Shown here one piece after another: positions 45,548 to 57,263 of a stretch of 64,000 bases of DNA. The translations under genes were made by a program, and so were the position numbers. The DNA lies in assembly GCA_029948255.1 (NCBI GenBank), contig JALIZF010001730.1, forward strand, positions 558,001 through 622,000. Reading direction: 5' to 3'. How positions within the stretch are numbered: position 1 is the first letter of the stretch; the number at the start of each line of letters is the position of its first letter. The notes under the pieces were generated by a model. The model was not told the origin of the DNA. It made no database searches and saw only the letters and a program-made list of their open reading frames with translations. The DNA comes from Telmatactis stephensoni (lineage: Eukaryota; Cnidaria; Anthozoa; Actiniaria; Isophelliidae).

Positions 45548-48500
45548 GGTGCTGCCTTTGTAACTACATCCTGCAAATGGTAAGACCTCCACGTCTTCTC
45601 TGATAAGGACGTTAAACCGTATAGGTCCCGTCTCTCCACACTTCACGACTTGCATTTTAGGGACCACTATTCGGGGAGAGTAGGCCATGAGATTGCCGGT
45701 GTGTATGGTCTGACCTACTACACTACACCACACTAGAGGGCCAACAGTAATTGACGAAAGCTGTTGTGGTGTCCCTGCCTTCACTGGAAGGAAAAGCTAA
45801 TAAACTAAACTAATATGAACAACTCCTACGACATGGTTTAATGTGAGAGGTTCTTGACTCATCAATTTTTGAAAGTTATGCTATATGCCGAAAACGTTTG
45901 GATCTCTACCCATCGGTTTATATAGATCTATTTCGAACACTACAAGGAATCTCTAGCTTACGCATTATACAACCGTGATACTTGCCTTCTATCGCTGAAA
46001 TAAATGTTGAAAATTAGTAATCCAGTGGCATACAAGATTCCCAAGCCAGCGATGACGCATACAGCAATAAACAAAGGTAACGAAATGGCTTGGAGTTCCA
46101 CCTCTATTTGGGTGTGGTCAACAGGGGGCTCGCCATCTAACGATCATAAAATCAATGTGTGTAACTGATATTCATAGTAGTTTATGTTATTGTTTGAAAA
46201 GGTGGTAATAAGAGACATAATCCAACGCATAAAACGTCTGGAAAGAAAATGAGGAATAGAAAATATGCGCGGACCAAAACAAGCTCACCTTCAAACATAA
46301 ATCAAAAACTGAAGATGTGAGAAGCTAAATGTGCAACTGATGTTACCTTGCCAATAAACTTTCTTTCCTCCAAAACGAATGACGTCTTGAAATGCATCGT
46401 ATTCTCCGACCTTCACTTCCGCGTCACCTAGTAATGGTGTTAAAAGCAAAGTTACTCGGGCCGTTCGGTTTGGTTTTACTTGCTACCTTACATTTCTAGT
46501 ATTAACAGGAGATTGATAAGTAATACCAAAACTAGATGTAAATCAGCAATTCTTTTCTTCAGCTTGTGCCGGTAGCGTAATTTGCGACATGTGACTTGAT
46601 AAAGGCATTTGTACAAAGTTGTCACAATAAGTCACAGCTACCAAGTTTTCATAAGTAAGCGTTCAAATTTGCATTGAATTGCGTTTTTACTCGGGCTACC
46701 TGTGGTAGAGCGATCGAGTGTTGCGTCAAACGAGCAAATGTGCAAAATTACCCAGATGCCCTTTGCAAGCAAGCTTTGTTACTCGGACTTCCTCGTCGCT
46801 CGAGTGAACGCTGTTATAACGTCTTGTTAATATCTAAAACAGACCCGGCTGAAATTATGCCAAGGTCATTCTTAAATACCTTGTAACTGTTCTACGATAA
46901 CCAAACCAATTCGATCACCAAATTTATCAAACTTTATTTGGCCCTGAAAACGTTTCATTAAAAGAAGTACAAAACATCAGTGTAGGAATTGAAAAAATAG
47001 AGGTTCCTAAATCATTGGAACTGCCATTGTTACTCGTGACTTGTTACCATGGCAACAAAGAGATCACATGATTACAAGGACATACCGACATTCCTTGGTA
47101 ATGAAGACTCTGGAGATTCTTCTTAAACACTCGTGCCATGGCTGAGTCGTTGTAATTAAACTGCTCGATGGCTTTTCCTTCAGCCATCAGCGTCTCGATA
47201 GACTTGTTCAGCGTCAAGGCAACAGCCCAAATTGCGTCATAACCAAACACGCAATATTCGTTGACGAGGGATTTGTCAACACGCTTTACATAACGTTCAT
47301 TTAACTGGGCTGCAGTCTATGGTTATCAATAAAATCATTTTAAAACTGGTAGTTTTCAACCTGAATTAACTACTAAGTATTGCGCATGTAAACCGTAGGA
47401 CAAGAAGACCTTTCTCCATATCACGCTCCTGTCACACTCCGTTGAAGGCATAGCGACTGCAAGTTTGGATTGGTGCATTCTCGGAAACCCAGGGCATAAG
47501 CGAATATCGCGCAAGGATGGGGTGGGAGCTACGACAGTTTTAATTTCGTTGACTTTTGTAGTTTTCCCTACATTCAATTTAATCTCAAAACATATATTGT
47601 TCGTGGGTTCTTTCATGTTAGACTACAAGCATGCAGTCCTATTTTTTGGCCCCAGATTTGGTATCGCGGGCGCACGAAACCCCGACGGCTGAAAACTGAG
47701 CCTACAGATTTGGTAAAGACGATCAAATTTGTGATATCTGATGGAGTGGAAAACCAATTTACTAATTATAAAGATAATGAAAAAAGTAGGACTCTTCGTC
47801 GTAAAGAGCATATAGAAGCTTTGCAAAATCACGTGAAAGCGTCAATATTATGGCAAGAACAACGAAAAATCACTTTACAATAGAAAGAATTCCAACCCTC
47901 ATGTATAGAAATAGAATTCACCTGGCCGTTAATGGTAACCCTAGGATCACTGCTCCACGTTGATTCCATAATCGCTATATAATTACCAGCGGCTAACTTG
48001 ATTTGCGCAGGCGTACAGTCGAGTCCTTCTTTAGTTGCATCCTCCCACCATTTCTCCTTAAACCATCCTGGTACAAGCCATTGGTAGTGAGCACCATACA
48101 TGCCTTCTTTATAAGCCTACCAAGAAATTAGAGTTCAAAAGGAGCATCTTTTTATCCCCTTCCATAATAATAGTTGGGGAAATCCGAGAGTAAAGAAAAG
48201 TAAAAGTAAAAAACGTTCTTATTCTGTATCTCTGGCCTATGACAAGAATAAATAAAATCGAGAGACTGTGCGCGCGTTCATATAACAATCTGCTGAAGCC
48301 AAATGTGTCTGTTACCCATGCATTTAGGTTATTTTTAGACCTCGTTCCAGTCTCCTTCGATTCTTTTTAGCAGTTTTGATTAGCTCTCGCTCATAACGAA
48401 TGCAGGGCAAATATCGAAAGGGCATAAAAGACCTTATATAGTGTCTTGTAAATATGTAAAACAACATTCAGCCCGCGCAGGCAGAAATAGCCCAAAAGTG

Positions 48501-51500
48501 ATATCTTATACCACGTGACGAGCGTGTTTCGTGGGACAACACGTTACAAAATTTGCCGCGCGTGTTTCAATCCGGGCTGATCTCTGCAGGTTATACTCTC
48601 CTAATAAAATATATTAACACTTTCACTTTAATTTTATCATTCTCTCTATTATTTTTAACTTCAACCACAAACAGCAACAAGGCAAAATATTTTTTGGTAA
48701 TTTTCAAAATGGCCGGTAGCAAGCATAGATGGTGCAGCCTATCCACAGTTGATCGATCGAACAGCATACTAAACAAATATGAGTATTATGATTCGGTCAG
48801 CTCCATCCGCCGAGTGAATTAACCCATACTGGATGAAAAATTGGATTTGCTACCATTTACTGGGGTAGCAAATGTGGTGCAGATATGTTGTAAACCGAAT
48901 GCAAATCTGGTGAATACCGTCTTTGCCAATCGGATGAAAAATGGGATGAACAAATGCGGTATTTACCACATTTGCATTATGTTTACAACATATTTGCACC
49001 ATATTTGCTACCCCAGTAAATGGTAGCAAATCCAATTTACAGTGCGACTACTCCAACCAAGGCTAGGCCACCCAAACAAATGTTTATGCAAATTACCCAG
49101 TCACGATCGAGTATATAAACAATAGAATCTCTACAAATGTTTAATATCTTACCATGCAGAAGACTTTCCTTGCCATGTCTGAATAGAACATACCAATTAT
49201 TATCCTGGCATCTTTTTTCTACCAATATAAAAGATAATAATCTTGAAGACATAAGAGTCAGATTAAACATCAGACAGAAAGAAGGCAACAAAAAGGGAAG
49301 TAATGAGAAAGATTAATAGACTACAGCAGATTTCATATGAGTGTGAAAAGTACCGCGCCATGTCCTGGCCGTGTCAGTGCCGTGATGTCTATAAAAACAT
49401 TCGAAATTTGTAACCGTGCCGTGACCGTGCTGTGACCGTGCGATACCGTTTTCACAGTCATACGAAATCTACTCTAGCAAAGAAAGTTGCAAGCAGCAAG
49501 GACAGCAAGCATAAGGCCGAGAACTGGGTAGAAAGGTAGACAGTGTTCAGCTGTGATATGATGGACCAGGGGTAATAAACGATAATTTACCTTGATATTC
49601 CGTATTGGATATGTTGGATCTATTTGCAAAGATTCTGACGTTAACGATGTGATGTTCTCTTTATCAAAAAGTTTTCTCAAATCGGCCATAGTCTAAAAAA
49701 ATGATAAATACAGTTCAATAATATTCTTTATCTTTCTGCTCTTGACTCTATTTCTTTCTCACTTTTTCACTTTCCTTTCTTTCTTTCTTTCTTTCTTCCC
49801 TTCTTTTCGTTTTTGTCCTTTCTTTCTTTCTTTCTTTCTTTCAGTTTCTTTCTTTCTTTCGTTACGTTTTTTTCCTTCTTTCTTTGTTTGTTTGTTTCTC
49901 TTTCTTTCCTTCTTTTCGTTTTTGTCCTTTCTTTGTTTCTGTCAATTTATTTATTTCTTCCGTTCCGTTTTGGTCCTTTTTTTCTTTCAGTTTCTTTCTT
50001 TCTTTCTCTTTCTCTTTCTTTTTTTCATGACTGAAATAACAAAAACTCACCAAAGAAAACAGTCCTTCGTCCTGATAAATAGTTGCAACGTTTTTCCATT
50101 TAAATCTTTTTAAGAATGCAATCCTGGCTGGGTTGCCAATGCTTTCTGAGTAACAAGTGCGAAATAGCTTAGGATAAGTCTCCTTCTCGGATAAACGCAT
50201 TGAGTTAGCACTAAACGCAATCTGAAATAAAAAGAAGGACATAGCAATATTTCATAAAACGTCATTGAGAGATCTGACTGAAATCCTAGGTATTTCTTTC
50301 TGAGCTAACGGCAAATGCATTTAGTATTGCAAAATCATGGTAAATCGAATACCATTTTATGTAGTGGTATGGTCAGTTTTAATTTGAGCGAAATATCTCA
50401 GATACCAATCTTCAGCTCGCTCCTTAATTGCTAAACTGAAGTAACAAAAATATATGTCGCTGGATTTCAAAATAATGGACCTTAATTTCTGTGAAATTGA
50501 AGTTTTTAAAGTGCGTTCATATACCTGAAAGAATTTTTCACCGATGAAGATATTTCCTAAATATGAAGATATTTTCCTAATATAAACATTCATGGTTTAA
50601 AATCCAAAAAAATTACAGAAATCGATAAAATTTTAGCTGACAAAAAGCGCTCATCAAAAATTTCAACAACTCTTCAATAATAGGTTCGGGCCACCTTAAC
50701 TCGATACTTTTTTAATTAAATTTAATTTGACGTAAACTCTGTAACCTATCTTTCTCTCTTCCACTTCCCAGAAGCTAATTCCCTTTAACTAATTAATTTC
50801 TCATCATAGTTTTTTATTAGTCTTGAATATTACTGAATTATATACCCATCTTTAAACAAACAGGAGTTCATTTAAGTTTAATGTGATGAAACCCTAATTA
50901 TTACCTTAATTTCGTTTAGAGCCTCCACAAATTATGGAATAGTTGTCGGTAACTAGTTTTTATCGATTACTAATAGCTGTTGCTGACTAGTTCACACTGG
51001 AAAAAGTATAGTTGACAATAACAAACACGGTGCATTTCCTATCGGCAGCTAACGTACTGATAAGGGTCTCCACAGACTATTAAAAAAAGTTGTCGATAAT
51101 TATTTGTTAAAACAACTATTTCACTAATCTGTGGAGGCTTTAAAACGGAAACCTGACTTGATAACGTTTAATTTTACGTTTAGTTATCGATAACGTTTTT
51201 TTCGCACACACTGCAATTTGAGTAGTTACCGAAAACAAATAATTATCAACTAATTATCATTTTAGAGGGCGTTAAAAATATACATAGCTTTTTAATTTTA
51301 GCGGTAATTAAGTGCTTTATTAAAATGACCCCCCACATAGTGTTATATGGTCATTTTTAATGAAAAGACGAAAAATAAGGTAAACACTCGACAGATCCCT
51401 TTCAGTCCGAGATCACTGGGTATGATATAAGATAGCTCGATCAATATAGATGGCATGTATCAGCGGCGGATCTAGAATTTTTGAAAGGGGAGGCACCATT

Positions 51501-54500
51501 TTACAAAACACGTTGGTGGGGGTTTAGCTTCCTTAAACCCTCCCTTCTAAAGTAAATGATAGCATCGCAGGGCTGTAGCAAGCAATGAAACTTTGAATGG
51601 CTAAAAACCTATACTATGACTATCCTTTTTCGCGAGCGTAGCGAGCGCGAAATTTGAGCTAAGGCGCGTCAATTTGATTAATAATTACGATAAAACCAAC
51701 AACAACAAACATTTAGAAAGTAAAGCTTTGGGAAAGTATATTGTCATATACGTTTAGACAGAAGATATATAGAGTGTGTGAGAGAGAAAGATAAAAAATA
51801 AGGAAGGCCCAACTGAAAAGGGGGGAGCACCGGCCCCCCCTGGCCCCCCCTTGGATCCGCCACTGTGTATTATCGAAAACTGCTTCCAGCTTTGTGCACT
51901 TGCAACGAAGATCTCGCCAACTTAACAAAATTTATTCAGAAATATGTTGTAGCAGACAAATGCAACAACTATGAGGAATATGGTCGCAAATTTAATATTA
52001 CTAAATAAACCTCATATTTTACGAGCTTCTTTAACCAACTTACACAAGTCTGATAATTATTAATTTGAGAACGTTTTACCAAAATCGTTGGATTAGAATT
52101 TCTGCAGTTATCTTTACCTCAAATGAACCTGCAATCCGTCCCGCAGTTTTGAACGACAGGTGTGTTGTTGCATATCTTCATAGAAACGTGTTGCTCGCAA
52201 AAAGGTTTTTTAACGTACCCTTTACTTTTTTTATTTTTTATTTATTTTTGTGTCAAACAGATTGTGATAGCATGGGCTGATAAAAACATGGCTTCAAGAT
52301 CTCGAAAAACTAATCAACCTGAAAACTTTATATTTCTCAAGATTTTGCAATACTGAACCGGCCAATTTTCGTTGCTTACAAAACCTTTGCTCTTCTCTCT
52401 ACTCTCCAACAATTTTGCGACGTCGACATCACCTTTGATAAGGGCATCACTCCACTTCCTCTTTTTCCAAACCGAATAGAGCCATCACCTGTTATGTTCA
52501 CATATGGAACGCATTTGCTTCAATTGTCAATACGAAAATGAACAAAGTTTAAAGTAATTTTACCAAGAATAGTCGCGGCCACACAGTGCAGTTGTTGCTC
52601 GCAAAACTGAGAAAAAAAGCTCAATTTTACTTTTGCAACCGACCCTTTCTCGCAGTGCTGCAGTAACATCTAGAGTTGTATCGTGTGACGTTTAAGACCC
52701 TTTAAACCCTCTAAGGGGGGTATACCAGAATATACCTTAAACCTATTCCAAAAATGTAGTCCTTAATTTTGTTGCATACTCATATGGCATTCCAAAATCA
52801 AAATACATTCTAGGCAATGTGTAATTAGGCAAAAAGAGGTTGTGACATTGACTTTCTGTTTCTCGGGAACTATTTTGTGTATTCAAGGCATGGAAAGTAA
52901 CAGAAATTTTATATCCACCATGCATTGCAGTCTTGGAATGCAATATGCCACATTCAACAACGGAAAACCTTATATGCAGCATGAACTTCAAAAACTCTAG
53001 TCAACTGACCTGGATAAGATTCCAATAATGCGACGCTTCGGCAGTGGCTTCGGTCCCCACTGAACATCCTCCACCAATCAGCATGATAGGTGTTCTATTG
53101 TTGGGTAAATGTAGAAGATTGACGAGTTGCTTTACACCATAACCACGTTGACACTGTAACAATAAATTATTATTATTTCAATAAGTGGTTAACTGCCACC
53201 AGGAATATTGCCTCGGGCGTACAAGTCTGCAGTATTGACTGTAAATTCTAATGAGAAGTTTTTGTACGAATTTTAATTAATAATAACTATGGCAGCTATA
53301 TTCTTACTGTCCAAATCTCAAGACGGATTTTTCTACGAGCCCGGATCTACAATATTTCCACTGTCAAAACTTTGAGCTTAAATAATTATGTGTTGTTTTC
53401 AAATTAATGATTTTATTATATGAGTGTGGATATGGATTGATAGTGCAGATGTGACTGAATTGCACAAATGTTCACCCGCGTAGATAAAAACCTTGGCAAC
53501 AGTCGTTAAATTAAATGATAAATCTAGTTCATTTATTCATTTATTCAAAGAGTTCAAAAACTATCTAGAAGAGACCTGGACGATGTATAGTCATTGGTTG
53601 TCCTTTAAATGTATTGAAATACTAAAGAAAAATGCGGAGCCGTCAAAGGGACATGCACACTTTTTTTTATGCGACTTTGCTGCAAGTTTTGTTGCAAGTT
53701 TTACTGCAACTTTTAATGCAAGTTGCAAGTTTTACTGCGACTTGCAAGTTTCACTGCGACTTTTGCTGTAAGTTTTACTGACTGCGAGTTTTATTACAAC
53801 TTGCAAGTACTAGTTTTTACTGCGACTTGCAAGTTTTACTGCGAGTTTTAGTAAAACTTACAGCAAAACTCGCAGTAAAACTTGCAAGTCGCAGTAAAAC
53901 TTGCAAGTCGCAGTAAAACTTGCAAGACGTCGTAGCAAAACTTATATCAAACTTGCAGCAAAAGTCGCATAAAAAGTGTGCATGTCACTTTGACGGCTCC
54001 GTATAGAAAAAACGTGACCAACACAAGAAAACATATTGCGATTTCTGGTTATATTTCCAGTGCTTCTATGTCATTGTTACTTAAATAAATACTTCAATAT
54101 AGAGCGATTTCTTTGTCACATGACAGTTCTATCCGAGTATTAGGCCTAGTTCAAACGTCGCATCTCACATGTGCTGAATTCAATGCAAATGAGATGATAA
54201 TGAAAGAAACAAAAGATTTGACTAATTTGCATTCATGAGTTTGGCACATGGGAGATGCGACGTTTGAACTAGGCCTTAGACTGATATGTTGATGACAATG
54301 TCGTTAAGCATAGTCCGCTAGTCTAGTCATCAGTCTATTATTTTCGGCTCTGTCGTCATGTACCGGATCGAATCTATTGTTTTATAATACAAAAACGTAG
54401 TGTAGAGTGCTTTGTTTTGAGCATTGTTCCATTGTGAGTGCCGTTCTATGTTAACGGTATACGACGAAACTACCTTATTTTCTTGTAAACCGTTTTCGAT

Positions 54501-55615
54501 AGCGTTGAATTTTAATAAAGTAATTAAAGTTTCGAAATAAAAGCTTTTCCAACTTTTCCTTCTCAAACCTTTGTCTGGTATTGAATGTCAAAAACTCTAT
54601 GAAAAGCTTTGTTTTGGCTACATCAATAATTATATCTCAGTTTGTAAAAATATGATATCGAATCGTGTATGAAAAAGGTGTTCCAGAGATCCTTTTTGCT
54701 TTGGAATATAGATAAATATCATCGATTTTATTTTCGCACTTCTATGAAAACGCGTCGCTTAGATTAATACCCTAACGCAAAATGTGCCAAACAGCATTTG
54801 TGTAATCGGCCTCGGTTATCTATATGTCAATAATGATTAATTCAGTAGTATCATCTTTCAATGTTGAACATGAAGATGATCCTCATAACATTGGTTGGTA
54901 TATAAAAGTACTTGAAATACCAACAACGAAGAGAAAAACTGAAATACCAATAGCCGGACATACTACTAAAATAATGTATCCGTGATCGGAGTAATTGTCA
55001 GTATATGTTTTTGCCTTATGTGCGGTTAATGGGTTAAAACGTCACAAAGAACTTGATAAATTTTCACATAAAGTATACTTGATAAATTTTCAACAGAAAA
55101 TAAAAAAATGTCCTTGAAACAAGTGCATAAAGGATCACCGTTTAATAAGAAGAACTAATTCATTTGCTAAGTAGCTCATGTTGAGCTTATTCTTTTCCTT
55201 TTCAATGTTGTTGAAAAACATGGACAGGCTATTTATTTGGTAATGCCCGCTTATCCGGTGAGTAAAATGTTAATGGATTTAGCCTTGAACTGAATAAAAA
55301 TTTACTCAGGGCTATCTATGTAAACTTTCAACGCTTGATTTGTTGATAATTTTATGGTTTTCTCACCTTTGTATCCCTCCACTCCATTTTAAGATCATAA
55401 TCCACAAGAACTGTTGAGTCATTGTTGACATCTTCAATAGCCATTTGTATGGCTGGCAAAACTCCTTCCGAACTCCATCCTCCAGCGCTAATATCCACCG
55501 TCAAAAATGCCCCTATCAATATTTCCTTCTTCGACGCATAGCCAGCGAAAATTGTTACCAAAAGACAAATTAGCCAGAAAAAGTTCTTTCTCGTATACTT
55601 GCAATTGACCTTCAT
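42137..55615 (-). CDS. GABBR2: Metabotropic GABA-B receptor-like GPCR (class C), GABBR2 type, 16 exons
   Basis: Exons on the - strand: 55615-55367, 53153-53010, 50221-50051, 49692-49591, 49218-49153, 48116-47922, 47316-47086, 46943-46880, 46427-46347, 46136-45986, 45309-45177, 44797-44693, 44281-44156, 43266-42964, 42617-42453, 42262-42137. All phases agree and give 803 aa. Signal peptide about 1-27; Venus-flytrap ligand-binding domain about 30-430; seven membrane helices about 455-705, including FLAWETRKV and ALNDSK motifs shared by GABA-B receptors. The pattern in the lobe (YQWLVPGWF, KVGEY, DGEPP) is nearest vertebrate GABBR2, the subunit that couples to Gi/o. The intron after exon 10 uses a GC donor (AAG|GCAAGT). 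The acceptor of exon 14 is weak (ATTTTGAG) and least certain. The tail (about 96 residues) shows no clear coiled coil. Subunit assignment is inference. Confidence 0.9.
42711..42948. repeat. (GTGTG)n array, perfect then degenerate
   Basis: Pure GTGTG units to about 42773, then a decayed GTGGTGT-type region. It fills most of the short intron between exons 14 and 15 of the receptor gene. The His/Thr-rich open frames across it are repeat artefacts. Confidence 0.9.
43700..43740. repeat. (GATA)n tract at a retrotransposon-like tail
   Basis: ATAGATAGATAGATGGATAG followed by GAACTTTATTTT, typical of the 3' end of a retroelement read in reverse. It lies in the intron between exons 13 and 14 of the receptor gene. 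Confidence 0.55.
45445..45811 (+). mobile_element. tRNA-derived SINE, family A, best copy
   Basis: The head has an A-box region (TTGGTTCAGTTGGTTGAGCG) and a perfect B box (GGTTCGATTCC), the internal Pol III promoter. A conserved body of about 290 bp follows (AACTGAGGAGAAGGTGCTGC, GAAAGCTGTTGTGGTGTCCC) and a TAATAAACTAAACTAA tail. Other copies: 19149-19536 (+) and 40630-41010 (-). It is a SINE, not a functional tRNA gene. Confidence 0.9.
48838..49038. mobile_element. 201-bp palindromic MITE
   Basis: AAATTGGATTTGCTACCATT at the left is inverted at the right; arms of about 95 bp pair through GGGGTAGCAAAT and TATGTTGTAAAC. It lies in the intron between exons 5 and 6 of the receptor gene. The same protein frame reads on both strands because of the palindrome. 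Confidence 0.85.
49746..50030. repeat. (CTTT)n-rich tract
   Basis: Polypyrimidine CTTT/CTTTT repeats ending 20 bp from exon 3 of the receptor gene. Phe/Ser-rich and Lys/Glu-rich frames here are artefacts. Confidence 0.9.
50358..50697 (-). repeat. Dispersed repeat beginning AAGGTGGCCCG
   Basis: Read on the - strand it starts AAGGTGGCCCGAACCTATT. A related start (AAGGTGGCCCGTACCTATT) lies on the + strand at 60521. Both are followed by AT-rich sequence of about 250-340 bp. Type unknown. Confidence 0.45.
50919..51142. mobile_element. Inverted-repeat element ending GAGCCTCCACA
   Basis: AGCCTCCACAAATTA at the left pairs with TAATCTGTGGAGGCT at the right, with further imperfect pairing (GGAATAGTTGT with ACAACTATTTC). 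It lies in the intron between exons 2 and 3 of the receptor gene. Confidence 0.55.
51456..51870. mobile_element. CAGCGGCGGATCT-type element with 5-bp duplication
   Basis: The element spans 51461-51865 with ends CAGCGGCGGATCTAG and TTGGATCCGCCACTG. It is flanked by TGTAT on both sides (51456-51460, 51866-51870). At 405 bp it is the longest member of this family in the window. Confidence 0.8.
53635..54003. mobile_element. Foldback element with tandem TTGCAAGTTTTACTGCGAC units
   Basis: The ends CGGAGCCGTCAAAGGGACAT and ATGTCACTTTGACGGCTCCG are inverted. Each arm contains several units like CTTGCAAGTTTTACTGCGA, so the whole can fold into a long hairpin centred near 53840. The flanks share AGAAAAA. 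It lies in intron 1 of the receptor gene. Confidence 0.8.
54140..54278. mobile_element. PIF/Harbinger-like MITE flanked by TTA
   Basis: The ends GGCCTAGTTCAAACGTCGCA and TGCGACGTTTGAACTAGGCC are inverted (54143-54275). TTA is duplicated on both sides (54140-54142, 54276-54278). GGCC-type ends with a TTA duplication fit PIF/Harbinger. Confidence 0.85.
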
Positions 55616-55639
55616 GTTGTATCATATGGCTGTTTGGTG

Positions 55640-57260
55640 AACTACTTTTCACTTCAGTCCTGATCTTCTGTTGCGTGATAGTCTATTTGCAATCGTTAAA
55701 TTGAATCTGCCTACTAGTCAGGATTCTAGAGTACTACTTTTGACATAAATATGACGTCCCTAAGCTTCTTTACCAATTCTTTTTTGCCTCTGCATTAGCA
55801 TATAAGTGTAACGGCGAAGATCCAGCGACAGGTGACTATCATTGCTCGGATACCTGAAATAATCCTAGAAAATTTTTATGTATTAGCATTTGAAAGGGAA
55901 TCGAAAAAAAAACCCGTCTAGTTATCTACAATAATTTGGGAATTCATAATTAATACAATGTTTATTTTTTGAAAGAAACTTTTCATAAAGATTCGTGAAG
56001 ACAATTCGTTTCATGATGTCGCAATTTTTTTAGATAAAATAGAAACACAAAATTACTTAAGCTATAACTTCGAATGATTGTAATTGAGTCCTCAGTTGAC
56101 TAGAGTACTATATGTATAGGAAATAATATGGTTACGAGTGCAATTTAGAATAAATTTGCACGAGTGAGTTTTCAAAGAGTTCAAAATTGCACGAGCCCGT
56201 AGGGCGAGTGCAATTTGTGCTCTTTGAAAACTCACGAGTCAAATTTATTCTAAATTGCACGAGTAAACCATATTATTTCCTTTTAATAATATACATGCTT
56301 TTATATACATGGTTTTCTGTAGCTTTTCTGTTGAAAAATCAGGTTAGCGCGCGCCCAGTGTTCGAAAGTGACCTGACGATGTCGTCACCAAGCGCGCGCT
56401 CAAGGGAAAAATTCAAAACTTTTCACCCGAAACTTGGGCACTTTTTGACATTTGTCTTGCATATTTTCGACAATTTTGGAAACAAATCCCGCTAAAAGTG
56501 TTTTATAAATTGCTTCTTTGATGAATAAAGAGAAGAATTTGACGTTTAAGTGGATTTTGACTGTTTTCTGCCAAAAGAAATTTGCACTAAATTTCCTTTT
56601 TTTTGCACTAAATTTCCTTTTTTCTGCACTAAATTTCCTCGAAACAGCACTGCTCTTAGCCAATCAGCATCGAGAAATTTTTGCATGTATATTATTAACG
56701 TATTAAACATTCGTGAATCAGCCTACATTTTTTAATTGTCTTCCAAATTGATTTAGTAATTGTGTAAATTAAATATAAGGACATGATTAACAACTTTGAG
56801 GCTAATTTTTCATGAGTCTGTTTTGAACTTTTAGAAAACGATGAAGCCAGTTTAATGTTTCAAATATCTGTTGCGTTATCAGTTTGGCCGTAAAAAGGGA
56901 CCTACTCAACGAAGATGGAAAACAGTAACATGGCTACATGAAACAAAACTGATTAGTTTTTAGAAATTCGACGTGTTTAGAAAGGGAAATTAGACATTAC
57001 CTGACACCTTGGACATTCAAAATCTCAATATTCAAATCAAGACGTTCTTGTAAAAACAAACTCAGTCACAGGTGTATAATTGAAGGCTAGTTGATAAATT
57101 TGCTGGCAAAATATTTTCGAGAAAATTCGATACAAAATTCAATCAAAGGCCGGAACTACGCGTTTTTTTAAGTACTTCGATACGATGTAATTTCATGGAC
57201 TATACTTAGTGAAGACTGAAATCTCGGTTTTAATTGCGAGGCGTTAACGTTTGTAGATAG
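55640..57260. other. Upstream region of the receptor gene, repeat-bearing
   Basis: No exon found. It contains a palindromic element (56118-56281) and a tandem repeat of AAATTTCCTTTTTT-type units near 56580-56640 that creates Lys/Ser-rich chance frames. Confidence 0.4.
56118..56281. mobile_element. 164-bp palindromic MITE
   Basis: AGGAAATAATATGGTT and AACCATATTATTTCCT are inverted ends; the arms continue through TGCAATTTAGAATAAATTTG and CACGAGTGAGTTTTCAAAGA. Confidence 0.8.
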
Positions 57261-57263
57261 TAC

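Noticed and set aside
49742..50113. Phe/Ser/Leu-rich + strand frame that looks like a membrane protein
   Set aside because: It is the CTTT tract plus the antisense of receptor exon 3.
56400..56663. 87-codon - strand frame with repeated KRKFSA units
   Set aside because: The repeat is a short tandem duplication of AAATTTCC-type sequence; no start context, splice signal or homology supports a protein.
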